Shown: positions 1 through 6,974 of the stretch, one piece after another
Numbering within the stretch: position 1 is the stretch's first letter
Layout of the letters: each line of letters opens with the position of its first letter
Origin: JBAXLO01 sp037134755
Lineage (GTDB): Bacteria; Bacteroidota; Bacteroidia; Bacteroidales; JACABE01
Length of the DNA: 13,147 nt
Direction: 5' to 3'
Assembly (NCBI GenBank): GCA_037134755.1
Contig: JBAXLO010000130.1
Coordinates: forward strand, 1 to 13,147
Position numbers and translations under genes: made by a program
The notes under the pieces: model-generated
What the model saw: the letters and a program-made list of their open reading frames with translations, nothing else
Told to the model about the DNA's origin: nothing
Database searches by the model: none

Positions 1-19
1 GCAAATAAATATCAAACTC

Positions 20-1573
20 ATGAAAATTAATAAGCATGTATTAACTCTGTTGTTTACGCTTCTTCTCTTTAGTGCTTTTAGCCAAAATACATCTTTCAGT
101 AAAGTAATATCTCCTTATGGAAATATACATAGTGCCTCTTTTTCAGCAACCAGCATAATAAAACAGAACAATAATTATTTACTTTCTTTAACAGGATTTG
201 ATACAGCAAATATTAGTACCAACGTAAAAAGCTTATATTTTGCAAAAGTTGATTCAAATGGTGAGAATTTCGAAATAATAAATAAATATAATCCTCTTGA
301 TACTAATTATAATGATTATTTTGGTAATTTTATCAAAACACATAACAGTGGTTATTGCTATTTAGGAGATATAACTTGGACTTATGATACTAATTGGTTT
401 CCTCAATCTACACATTTCATTATGTTATTTGATAGCAGCATGAATAATACCTTAATAAAACATTTACCTATTGATACAATACCAGAAATTATAAGGAATA
501 TCAAAGAAACACATGATCATGGTTTTATAATTGTTGGACAAAGATATGCGAACGATTATCAAGATAATGTACTTATAATTAAAACAGATAGTTTAGGAAA
601 TCAGCTATGGAAAACAAATATAGCAACCGGAGACTTAAGTGCTGGAGAACAAATAGAAGAAACTTCAGACAAAGGTTTTTTAATTAGAGGATATAGATTT
701 TCAATTGCACAGCATTATGCGTGGCCTTTTATATTAAAGATAGATAGTGTTGGCAACTTTTTGTGGGATCATTTTTTTGGTAGTGTTGGAATTAATGGTG
801 ATGCATCTTTTGCAATAACATATGAAGGTGATTATATTGTAGCTTATGGATATGCAGTTTATACAGAAACTAATGGTCAATATTTTTTAGCACGTATTAA
901 TGTTATAAAATATACACCGGATGGCACTGAGATATGGAACAGAATGTTTGATACAATCAGATTAAATAATTGTGTAAATAAAATACAAGTCTTACCAAAT
1001 AGTGATTTTATTGTAATGGGTTCTAATGGAAAAATGAATGATTTAGATTCCTATTTTCATTTTGAGACTTTCTGTATGAAATTTAACTCAAATGGAGATA
1101 GTATTTGGCGAAAGGCTTATTTTTATTCAGCTCAATTTGTAGATGAAAATTATTTAATAGATAATATACTTAATACAGATGGTAGTATTACAGCCTGTGG
1201 TTCTGTGGATGGAGATACTATTGTGCCTTATCAAAAAATATGGATACTTAAAACGGATAGCAATGGTTATGCCCCCGGCTGCTACCCTACAGGGATAGAA
1301 GAAATACAATATATAAAAGCAGAGGGGATAAAGATTTATCCCAATCCTGCCAATACACAATTTACAATAGCGTTTAAAGATGTTATGAACAGCAATGCTA
1401 TTGTTGAACTTTATGGTAGTATGGGTAATCTGGTACTTACTGATTATATGCAAAAAGATACTTACATTAAAAATATTGATGTAAGTAAACTTAATTCAGG
1501 TTTGTATTTTTACAATATAAGTATTAACGGAGCTAAAGTTTCGTCAGGCAAACTAACTATTTTAAATAATTAA
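20..1573 (+). CDS. Secreted protein with propeller-like repeats and T9SS type A sorting domain
   Basis: 517 aa, exported and probably released or anchored at the cell surface by the type IX secretion system. Residues 1-21 form a signal peptide (basic MKINK, then a Leu/Phe-rich core, ending near AFSQ). The body holds seven units of the pattern 'hydrophobic strand, K-x-D-S-x-G-x-x-x-W' starting near residues 72, 133, 184, 236, 292, 351 and 407, spaced 51-61 residues; examples are IIKTDSLGNQLWK and ILKIDSVGNFLWD. This spacing suits a beta-propeller, which is inference. Residues about 437-517 are a type A sorting domain: IKIYPNPANTQFTI, GLYFYNI and the terminal SGKLTIL. No catalytic motif was recognised, so the substrate or partner is unknown. 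The ATG at 20 is used because the signal peptide follows directly. Only 19 bases precede it, so its promoter is not visible. A hairpin follows the stop. Confidence 0.85.
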   Translation: MKINKHVLTLLFTLLLFSAFSQNTSFSKVISPYGNIHSASFSATSIIKQNNNYLLSLTGFDTANISTNVKSLYFAKVDSNGENFEIINKYNPLDTNYNDYFGNFIKTHNSGYCYLGDITWTYDTNWFPQSTHFIMLFDSSMNNTLIKHLPIDTIPEIIRNIKETHDHGFIIVGQRYANDYQDNVLIIKTDSLGNQLWKTNIATGDLSAGEQIEETSDKGFLIRGYRFSIAQHYAWPFILKIDSVGNFLWDHFFGSVGINGDASFAITYEGDYIVAYGYAVYTETNGQYFLARINVIKYTPDGTEIWNRMFDTIRLNNCVNKIQVLPNSDFIVMGSNGKMNDLDSYFHFETFCMKFNSNGDSIWRKAYFYSAQFVDENYLIDNILNTDGSITACGSVDGDTIVPYQKIWILKTDSNGYAPGCYPTGIEEIQYIKAEGIKIYPNPANTQFTIAFKDVMNSNAIVELYGSMGNLVLTDYMQKDTYIKNIDVSKLNSGLYFYNISINGAKVSSGKLTILNN

Positions 1574-1585
1574 TACAACCTTTTT

Positions 1586-1618
1586 AAGAAAATCCTGTCT
1601 ATATGGCAGGATTTTCTT
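1586..1618 (+). terminator. Rho-independent terminator after the propeller-like gene
   Basis: Perfect 12-bp inverted repeat: AAGAAAATCCTG at 1586-1597 and its complement at 1607-1618. Two more pairs (T-G and C-G) can close the loop to five bases. A T-rich run follows to 1624. It starts 12 bases after the stop at 1573 and lies just before the next gene, so that gene probably needs its own promoter. Confidence 0.7.
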
Positions 1619-1625
1619 ATTTTTG
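1618..1625 (+). promoter_or_regulatory. Possible Bacteroidetes -7 box before the CHU_C gene
   Basis: TATTTTTG fits the Bacteroidetes -7 consensus TAnnTTTG and sits 8 bases before the ATG at 1634, so transcription would start almost at the start codon. It overlaps the T run of the upstream terminator. No TTTG element is found at the usual distance upstream, so the call is weak. Confidence 0.25.
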
Positions 1626-1633
1626 TATTCAAT

Positions 1634-3019
1634 ATGGATTATTTTAAAAATATATTCTTTTACCTTTTTATATTCTTTGTATTAAATATACAAGGACAGC
1701 AAATATTAAGCCCAAACTATGTTCAAAATCATTCATTTGAAGAATATTATAATTGTCCTTCTGCCACTGATTTTACTAATATAGTTAATTGTAAATTTTG
1801 GTGGGGATTAAGTACTGAGTACTATAATGCATGTGCAACACTTTCTGCTTTGTCTGTACCATCAAATGAAGGTGGATTTCAATATGCACATACTGGTAAT
1901 GCTTATGTTGGTTTTAATCTTTATGCAAAAAATCCTCTATCTACGGATTATAGAGAAGCAATAAAAACGAAACTAATTGATTCGTTATTCGCAAATAAAC
2001 GATATTGTTCTAATTTTTATATTTCTCTTGCAGAAGTTTCGTTTCAAAATTATATTTTGCTAGATTCAGTCGGTATTCTAATTACTAAAGATTCAGTTCC
2101 TGATATACAAACTCCTATTTTAAGTAATGGAATAAAAATGCAACACAGTATTTATAATATAGATACTATAAGTTGGTTTAAAATATCAAATACTTTTTTT
2201 GTTAATGGTGGTGAATACTATTTAACAATAGGTAATTTTGATAATATTGTTAACTGGCCTTCCAGTGTATGGCAGGCACAAACTTATATTTATGTAGATG
2301 ATGTTTCGGTTTGTGAGTGTAGTTTTAATTTTAATTTAGGAAATGATACTACATTATGTATCGGCGATAGCCTAATACTTAAACCAAATATGCCTAATGC
2401 AATATATAAATGGCAGGATGGGAGTATAGATAGTATTTATAAGGTTACACAAGCTGGTATCTACTGGCTAAAAGCTTACTTTCCGGATTATAATATTACT
2501 TCTTATGATACTATAAATGTAACTTATATACCTAATCCGGTTGTTAATTTAGGAAATAACACAATACTTTGTCAGGGACAAACATTATTACTTAACGCAA
2601 CTACAAATAATGCAACTTATCTTTGGCAGGATGGTTCTACTGCTCCAACATTTAATGCATCACAAGATAGTACTTATTGGGTAAAGGTAACCGATACAAC
2701 AGCCAATTGTAGTACTACTGCAACAATAAAATTAGAATGTGATGCAGAACCTGTAATACCTAATATTTTTACTCCAAATGGTGATGGTTCAAATGATAAC
2801 TTTATAATAAAGAATATAGAATACTGGGATATTAATCTGCAAGTATTCAATAGATGGGGAGTAATCGTTTATGAAGATAATAACTATAAAAATAATTGGG
2901 ATGGTAAATGCAAGGGCAATCCTTTAGCCGATGGAACTTACTTTTATATTATAAAGGCTAAAGGAAAGGATAGTGGAATAGAGAAGGAGTATAAAGGGAG
3001 TTTGATGATAATGAGATAG
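1634..3019 (+). CDS. Surface protein with Ig-like repeats and CHU_C (T9SS type B) domain
   Basis: 461 aa, exported. Residues 1-22 are a signal peptide (long Phe/Leu/Ile core ending IQGQQ). Residues about 26-229 match the N-terminal module common in Bacteroidetes gliding-associated proteins: VQNHSFEEYYNCPS, a Cys/Trp-rich stretch, ANEGG-like and AYVGF motifs, and a final VDDVSVCEC. Its function is not firmly known; a lectin-like fold is plausible. Two tandem Ig-like units follow, with NLGNDTTLCIGD and NLGNNTILCQGQ starting near residues 234 and 305, each with a WQDGS motif 26-27 residues on. Residues about 374-461 form the CHU_C domain (PNIFTPNGDGSNDNF, FNRWGVIVYE, WDGKCKGNPLADGTYFY), the type B sorting signal read by the T9SS. 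The ATG at 1634 is the only start that keeps the signal peptide. The name 'gliding motility-associated' does not prove a motility role. Confidence 0.85.
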   Translation: MDYFKNIFFYLFIFFVLNIQGQQILSPNYVQNHSFEEYYNCPSATDFTNIVNCKFWWGLSTEYYNACATLSALSVPSNEGGFQYAHTGNAYVGFNLYAKNPLSTDYREAIKTKLIDSLFANKRYCSNFYISLAEVSFQNYILLDSVGILITKDSVPDIQTPILSNGIKMQHSIYNIDTISWFKISNTFFVNGGEYYLTIGNFDNIVNWPSSVWQAQTYIYVDDVSVCECSFNFNLGNDTTLCIGDSLILKPNMPNAIYKWQDGSIDSIYKVTQAGIYWLKAYFPDYNITSYDTINVTYIPNPVVNLGNNTILCQGQTLLLNATTNNATYLWQDGSTAPTFNASQDSTYWVKVTDTTANCSTTATIKLECDAEPVIPNIFTPNGDGSNDNFIIKNIEYWDINLQVFNRWGVIVYEDNNYKNNWDGKCKGNPLADGTYFYIIKAKGKDSGIEKEYKGSLMIMR

Positions 3020-3020
3020 A

Positions 3021-3051
3021 CCTTTCCCGACTCGACTCCCCTCGACGACTG
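3021..3051 (+). repeat. GC-rich dispersed repeat, copy A
   Basis: A 31-base stretch, far richer in GC than its surroundings, directly after the stop of the CHU_C gene. It matches the reverse complement of 9634-9664 at 26 of 31 positions; the shared core is CTCGACTCC-x-CTCGACGAC. It contains two CTCGAC steps. Short repeats of this kind are scattered in Bacteroidetes gaps; how it arises or moves is unknown. Confidence 0.7.
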
Positions 3052-3062
3052 ATAGCTGACAG
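3049..3062 (+). repeat. Two tandem heptamers, CTGATAG CTGACAG
   Basis: CTGATAG (3049-3055) is followed directly by CTGACAG (3056-3062), 6 of 7 bases identical. It abuts GC-rich repeat copy A. With only two units this may be the remnant of a longer tandem array. Confidence 0.4.
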
Positions 3063-3157
3063 GTTGAATTCATAATTCTTAAATCGCTATATCACCAAAT
3101 CATATATATTTAAACCTTGAATTCGGATATAAATAAAATGAAAATTACCTGTGAACT

Positions 3158-3191
3158 TTTGTATATTTAATGCTAAAAAGTTGTAATTTTG
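3158..3191 (+). promoter_or_regulatory. Bacteroidetes-type promoter of the aldo/keto reductase
   Basis: TTTG at 3158-3161 and TAATTTTG at 3184-3191, with a 22-base spacer, match the Bacteroidetes primary sigma promoter (-33 TTTG, -7 TAnnTTTG). Transcription would start near 3197-3199, about 18 bases before the ATG at 3216. This is the best promoter in the window and decides the start of the following gene, because the in-frame TTG at 3189 lies inside the -7 box. Confidence 0.7.
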
Positions 3192-3215
3192 CATGATAAT
3201 TTAATACATATAAAG

Positions 3216-4223
3216 ATGAATTCTTTAAAAGAGAAACGCAAGTTAGGAAACAGCGGTCTTGAAGTGTCTGCAATTGGGCTGGGTTGTATGGGAATGACCT
3301 TTGCTTATGGTCCTTCGCCTGATAGAAAAGAAATGATTTCGATGCTTCATAAAGCAGTTGACCTAGGTGTAACTTTTTTTGATACTGCAGAGGTATATGG
3401 ACCTTTTACTAATGAAGAACTAGTAGGAGAAGCATTGGCTCCAATACGTGATAAAGTGGTAATAGCTACTAAGTTTGGTTTTGCACTTGATCCTAATGGA
3501 GGTCCAAAATGGATAGGGTTAAATAGTCGTCCGGATCATATAAGGGCAGTTGCAGAGGCTTCACTTAAAAGACTTAAAATAGATGCTATAGATTTGTTTT
3601 ACCAACATCGCGTTGACCCTAATGTACCTATTGAAGATGTTGCGGGAACAGTGAAAGACCTTATAAAAGAAGGGAAAGTAAAACACTTTGGAATGTCGGA
3701 AGCAGGAGCACAAACGATACGTCAGGCTCATGCAGTACAAGAAGTTACTGCATTGCAAAGCGAATACTCTTTGTGGTGGAGAGAACCTGAAATTGAAATA
3801 TTACCAACACTCGAAGAACTTGGGATTGGTTTTGTACCTTTCAGCCCGCTAGGCAGAGGATTCCTTACGGGTAAAATTGATGAAAAGACAGCATTTGATA
3901 GTGCTGATTTTAGAAATACACTGCCAAGATTTACAGTAGAAGCTCGTAAAGCAAATCAGGCTTTAGTTGACTTACTTACTAAAATTGCCATCGAAAAGAA
4001 TTCGACACCTGCTCAAATTACTCTTGCTTGGTTATTAGCACAGAAACCATGGATAGTGCCAATACCGGGAACCAGAAAGTTGGAAAGATTGGAGGAAAAC
4101 ATTGGTGCAACAACATTAGAACTCACAGCCGAAGACTTTATAGAAATAGGGAATGCTACATCATTAATCACAATTGAAGGCACAAGATACCCTGAAAGTA
4201 CATCAAAATTAGTTAATAAATAG
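3216..4223 (+). CDS. Aldo/keto reductase
   Basis: 335 aa cytosolic NADP(H)-dependent oxidoreductase of the aldo/keto reductase superfamily (TIM barrel), which reduces aldehydes or ketones to alcohols. In numbering from the ATG at 3216, the catalytic tetrad is visible: Asp56 and Tyr61 in DTAEVYG, Lys86 in ATKFG, His131 in FYQHRVDP. The cofactor-side motifs SPLGRGFLTGK and IPGTRKLERLEENI are intact. GLGCMGMTFAYGP near the N-terminus resembles the AKR13/YakC-like group. The length is normal. An upstream in-frame TTG at 3189 would add nine residues but lies inside the promoter, so the ATG is preferred. The natural substrate cannot be read from the sequence. The SGNH-like gene follows after 36 bases without a visible terminator, so the two may share a transcript. 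Confidence 0.92.
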   Translation: MNSLKEKRKLGNSGLEVSAIGLGCMGMTFAYGPSPDRKEMISMLHKAVDLGVTFFDTAEVYGPFTNEELVGEALAPIRDKVVIATKFGFALDPNGGPKWIGLNSRPDHIRAVAEASLKRLKIDAIDLFYQHRVDPNVPIEDVAGTVKDLIKEGKVKHFGMSEAGAQTIRQAHAVQEVTALQSEYSLWWREPEIEILPTLEELGIGFVPFSPLGRGFLTGKIDEKTAFDSADFRNTLPRFTVEARKANQALVDLLTKIAIEKNSTPAQITLAWLLAQKPWIVPIPGTRKLERLEENIGATTLELTAEDFIEIGNATSLITIEGTRYPESTSKLVNK

Positions 4224-4259
4224 AATATTAATGCTCAATTTATAAAACATAATATAATC

Positions 4260-5540
4260 ATGAAAAGAAATCCTATCCTATTATTTGTATTGTTTTCTTT
4301 AATAACAATGACATCAAAAGGTGCTAACGACACTACAAGGGTTTTGTTTATTGGCAACAGTTACACGTCAGTTAACAACCTGCCACAGTTATTTACTGAT
4401 GTATCAGTATCGGCAGGGAAAAATGTATTTATCGACAGCAATACTCCCGGGGGAACAACTCTTCAACAGCAGTCAGCAGATGCTACAACACAAGCAAAGA
4501 TAATGCAGGGAGGATGGGATTATGTGGTGCTTCAGGCTCAAAGTCAGGAGCCTTCTTTCCCTGATGATCAATTTATTTCTCAAAGTTATCCTTATGCTCT
4601 TGTTTTGGATAGTTTGATAAAAGCTTACAATCCTTGTTCTAAAACTGTTTTTTATATGACATGGGGCCGTAAGAACGGTGATGCAACTAATTGTGCTTTT
4701 TTTCCTCCTTTGTGTACTTATCAGGGAATGGATAGCCTTTTGCATTTAAGATATTGTATGATGGCTGATAGTACACATGCTTTAGTTTCGCCTGTGGGTG
4801 CAGCATGGCATTATGTAAGGGATAATGATTCGACGCTTGAACTTTACCAGAGCGATGAAAGCCATCCATCTTTAGCTGGTTCTTATATTGCTGCATGTAG
4901 TTTCTTTTCAATTATTCATAAAAGTGATCCAACCTTGATAACTAATTTAGAAGGTTTGGATACTGTTGCTACATATATTCAAAATGCAGTTAAAACTATT
5001 GTTTATGATAGTCTTTTAATGTGGAATGTTGGGAGGTATCATCCAATTGCTGATTTTACCTATAACACGGGGATTAGTGGTAATGGTACTGTTTATTTCT
5101 ATAATAATACAATTGATGCTCGTAATTATTTATGGAGCTTTGGTGACGGAAACACTTCTACTTTGGCAAATCCTGTACATCAGTTTTTACAACCAGGGAT
5201 ATATACTGTTAAATTAAACGTTAATGATTGCTTTTTAACTGATACAATTTCCAAACAAGTTGTTCCAGGGTTTGAAGGGATAAATGAGATTGAAGCTAAA
5301 AAGTTTAAAGTTTCTCCAAACCCTGTTAATGATAAATTAATCATAAGCTCTGATAATTTTATAAACAATAACTATCTGATAAAGATAACTAATACAACAG
5401 GAATTTTAAATAAGGAAATTAATTCTATTAATAAAAAAGAACAAGTAATTGACGTAAGTAATTTCAAGACAGGATCATATTTTATTTCGATAATATCAAA
5501 AGATAAGAAGGTTGTAAATTTGAAAGTAATTAAAAACTAG
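4260..5540 (+). CDS. Secreted SGNH-like hydrolase with PKD and T9SS type A domains
   Basis: 426 aa, exported. Signal peptide about residues 1-21. Residues about 27-255 resemble SGNH/GDSL-type esterases: block I FIGNSYT with the likely nucleophile Ser34, PGGTTL around Gly64-Gly65, WDYVVLQAQSQEPS near 86-99, and SDESHPSLAG with Asp199 and His202 as the likely catalytic pair. The LFIGNSYT / VVLQxQS pattern is that of DUF4886-like members. Such enzymes remove acyl groups from carbohydrates or lipids; the substrate here is unknown. Residues about 262-324 are a PKD domain (ADFTYN, YLWSFGDGNTST, GIYTVKLNVND), usual in secreted polysaccharide-active proteins. Residues about 347-426 are a T9SS type A sorting domain (FKVSPNPVNDKLII, TGSYFISI). 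A role as a surface or secreted carbohydrate esterase is inference. The gene ends at a bidirectional terminator. Confidence 0.82.
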   Translation: MKRNPILLFVLFSLITMTSKGANDTTRVLFIGNSYTSVNNLPQLFTDVSVSAGKNVFIDSNTPGGTTLQQQSADATTQAKIMQGGWDYVVLQAQSQEPSFPDDQFISQSYPYALVLDSLIKAYNPCSKTVFYMTWGRKNGDATNCAFFPPLCTYQGMDSLLHLRYCMMADSTHALVSPVGAAWHYVRDNDSTLELYQSDESHPSLAGSYIAACSFFSIIHKSDPTLITNLEGLDTVATYIQNAVKTIVYDSLLMWNVGRYHPIADFTYNTGISGNGTVYFYNNTIDARNYLWSFGDGNTSTLANPVHQFLQPGIYTVKLNVNDCFLTDTISKQVVPGFEGINEIEAKKFKVSPNPVNDKLIISSDNFINNNYLIKITNTTGILNKEINSINKKEQVIDVSNFKTGSYFISIISKDKKVVNLKVIKN

Positions 5541-5543
5541 AAA

Positions 5544-5582
5544 GTGCCTAGAGTTTGGAGTGCCTAGAATGCCTAAAGTTTG
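5544..5582 (+). repeat. Tandem TGCCTAGAGTTTG-type repeat
   Basis: Three imperfect units: GTGCCTAGAGTTTG (5544-5557), GAGTGCCTAGAA (5558-5569) and TGCCTAAAGTTTG (5570-5582). All share TGCCTA-A and the first and last share GTTTG. It lies 3 bases after a stop codon and 5 before a terminator stem. Non-coding; function unknown. Confidence 0.5.
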
Positions 5583-5587
5583 ATATT

Positions 5588-5628
5588 AAAAATGATGAAT
5601 AATGCTAATCACATTATTCATCATTTTT
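5588..5628. terminator. Bidirectional terminator between convergent genes
   Basis: Perfect 17-bp inverted repeat: 5588-5604 pairs with 5612-5628 around a 7-base loop. The stem ends in five A on the left and five T on the right, so each strand gives a U run after the hairpin. It separates the + strand SGNH-like gene from the - strand rubrerythrin gene and can serve both. Confidence 0.8.
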
Positions 5629-5649
5629 ATTTAAGAAGTTATTTTTAGT

Positions 5650-6225
5650 TTAAAAGTTCTCTGCTTTTATTTCATAGTATGCTTGTGGATGACCACATAC
5701 CGGGCAATTTTGTAAAGCCTTTTCACCTTCATGAACGTGTCCGCATTTACGACATACCCATTTAACTTTCTTTCCTTTCTTCTGAAAAACTTCTTCGTTA
5801 TTTATGTTGGCTAATAGTTTACGATAACGTTCTTCGTGTTCTTTTTCAATTGTGGCAATTAATTTAAAAGCCATAGCAACTTTCTTAAAACCCTCTTCTT
5901 CGGCTACCTTTGAAAACTCCGGATATAGTTCTGTCCATTCTTCGTTTTCACCGTCTGCTGCAGCTTTTAAGTTTTCAGCAGTAGTAGCAATCATTCCTGC
6001 AGGATAGGAAGCAGTAATCTCTACTACTCCGCCTTCCAGAAATCTAAAGAATATCTTAGCATGACATTCTTCCTGTAAAGCTGTTTCTTCAAAAAATGCT
6101 GCGATTTGTTCATAGCCATCTTTTTTTGCTTGTTTAGCAAAAAATTGATAGCGGTTTTTTGCCTGTGATTCACCTGCAAATGCCTTTAACAGATTCTTTT
6201 CTGTTCTTGTTCCCTTTATACTCAT
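5650..6225 (-). CDS. rbr: Rubrerythrin
   Basis: 191 aa cytosolic non-haem iron peroxidase that reduces hydrogen peroxide to water, typical of anaerobes and microaerophiles. Residues about 1-140 form the four-helix ferritin-like diiron domain. Candidate iron ligands are Glu19 (FAGES), Glu52 and His55 (QEECHAK), Glu93 and Glu96 (DGENEEW), and Glu127 and His130 (EKEH), matching the classical spacing. Residues about 155-191 form a rubredoxin-like domain with Cys158-x2-Cys161 and Cys174-x2-Cys177 binding one iron; it passes electrons to the diiron site. Both domains are complete and in the usual order, so it is a full-length classical rubrerythrin. A -7-like box lies 22 bases before the ATG. The gene is divergent from the NTP pyrophosphatase gene. 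Confidence 0.96.
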   Translation of the reverse strand: MSIKGTRTEKNLLKAFAGESQAKNRYQFFAKQAKKDGYEQIAAFFEETALQEECHAKIFFRFLEGGVVEITASYPAGMIATTAENLKAAADGENEEWTELYPEFSKVAEEEGFKKVAMAFKLIATIEKEHEERYRKLLANINNEEVFQKKGKKVKWVCRKCGHVHEGEKALQNCPVCGHPQAYYEIKAENF

Positions 6226-6246
6226 ATTCGTGATTTATTTATTTAA

Positions 6247-6254
6247 CAAAATTA
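6247..6254 (-). promoter_or_regulatory. Probable -7 box of rubrerythrin
   Basis: Read on the - strand this is TAATTTTG, the same octamer as the -7 box of the aldo/keto reductase. A start near 6240 would give a leader of about 15 bases. No TTTG was found at the usual distance; the nearest TTG is only 12 bases upstream of the box. Confidence 0.5.
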
Positions 6255-6277
6255 CATCTTTAATTTCAATAAATCCT

Positions 6278-6285
6278 TATCTTTG
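6278..6285 (+). promoter_or_regulatory. Probable -7 box of the NTP pyrophosphatase operon
   Basis: TATCTTTG fits TAnnTTTG and lies 31 bases before the ATG at 6317, giving a leader of about 25 bases. It points away from the rubrerythrin box with 23 bases between the two, so the upstream elements of the two promoters must overlap. No clear -33 TTTG. Confidence 0.45.
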
Positions 6286-6316
6286 ACGATTATTTTCAAC
6301 ATAAAATCAAATAAAA

Positions 6317-6898
6317 ATGGAACTTGTTTTTGCAACCAATAATTCACACAAACTAAAAGAGATAACACCTCTTCTTAAAAATAGTTTTAAGATTTTATCT
6401 TTAAGAGATAAAGAAATTAAAGATAATATTCCCGAAACAAAAGACACAATTGAAGGAAATGCGTCTGAAAAAGCTTTCTATATATATAATAAGTATAATG
6501 TAAATTGCTTTGCTGATGATACAGCTTTGGAAATAGAAGCACTAAATGGTGAACCTGGCGTTTATTCAGCACGTTATGCAGGCAATAGATGTAGTTTTGA
6601 TGCTAATATTAATCTTGTATTAGATAATTTGGAAGGAAAAACTAATAGAAAGGCAAGATTCCGTACAGTTATTTCGTTAGTGATTGATGGAAAAGAAACA
6701 TTATTTGAAGGAATTATAAATGGTGCTATTTCCACTGAAAGATATGGTAGAGATGGTTTTGGATATGATCCTATCTTTATGCCAAATGGTTATGGAATGT
6801 CTTTTGCAGAGATGACTCTTGACGAAAAGAATAAGATAAGCCATAGAGGAAAAGCTGTAGCTAAACTAGTTGATTATATAAATAAGAATTTTAAATAA
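6317..6898 (+). CDS. rdgB: Non-canonical purine NTP pyrophosphatase (RdgB/HAM1 family)
   Basis: 193 aa cytosolic house-cleaning enzyme that hydrolyses dITP/ITP and XTP to the monophosphate plus pyrophosphate, keeping deaminated purines out of DNA and RNA. Family motifs are all present: ATNNSHKLKE at 6-15 (triphosphate binding), FADDTALEIEAL at 65-76 with the metal-binding and catalytic Asp67/Asp68, GVYSARYAG at 81-89, GRDGFGYDPIF at 144-154 and the base-recognition SHRGKA at 175-180. Length is normal for the family. It probably heads an operon with the DUF2148 and asparagine synthase genes, which follow on the same strand, although a palindromic repeat sits in the gap behind it. The symbol follows the family; the name rdgB/HAM1 is the usual one. 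Confidence 0.95.
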   Translation: MELVFATNNSHKLKEITPLLKNSFKILSLRDKEIKDNIPETKDTIEGNASEKAFYIYNKYNVNCFADDTALEIEALNGEPGVYSARYAGNRCSFDANINLVLDNLEGKTNRKARFRTVISLVIDGKETLFEGIINGAISTERYGRDGFGYDPIFMPNGYGMSFAEMTLDEKNKISHRGKAVAKLVDYINKNFK

Positions 6899-6902
6899 GA
6901 AC

Positions 6903-6958
6903 AACCTCACCCTAATGTTTTAAAAGTCCTCTCCTTTGGAGAGGATTTAGGAGAGGTT
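6903..6958. repeat. Nested palindromic intergenic repeat
   Basis: An inner hairpin, TCCTCTCC (6927-6934) and GGAGAGGA (6938-6945) with a TTT loop, lies between outer arms AACCTCACCCTAA (6903-6915) and TTTAGGAGAGGTT (6946-6958) that pair imperfectly. The design resembles small REP-like dispersed elements common in Bacteroidetes gaps. It fills most of the gap between the pyrophosphatase and DUF2148 genes and ends 16 bases before the next ATG. There is no clean T run after the stem, so it is not a typical terminator; as RNA it could still fold and affect stability or readthrough. Confidence 0.65.
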
Positions 6959-6974
6959 CGGTAATAATAATAAC

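Noticed and set aside
2333..2793. Recent DNA-level duplication of the two Ig-like units
   Set aside because: Similarity is mostly at the protein level; the DNA copies have diverged, so this is an old domain repeat normal for the family.
3063..3157. Search of the gap for a small RNA, riboswitch or tRNA
   Set aside because: Only AT-rich sequence with two separate TTGAATTC octamers; no stable fold or known motif seen.
3189..3215. Upstream TTG start adding nine residues to the aldo/keto reductase
   Set aside because: The TTG lies inside a good -7 box (3184-3191), so it would not be transcribed; the family's conserved part begins just after the ATG at 3216.
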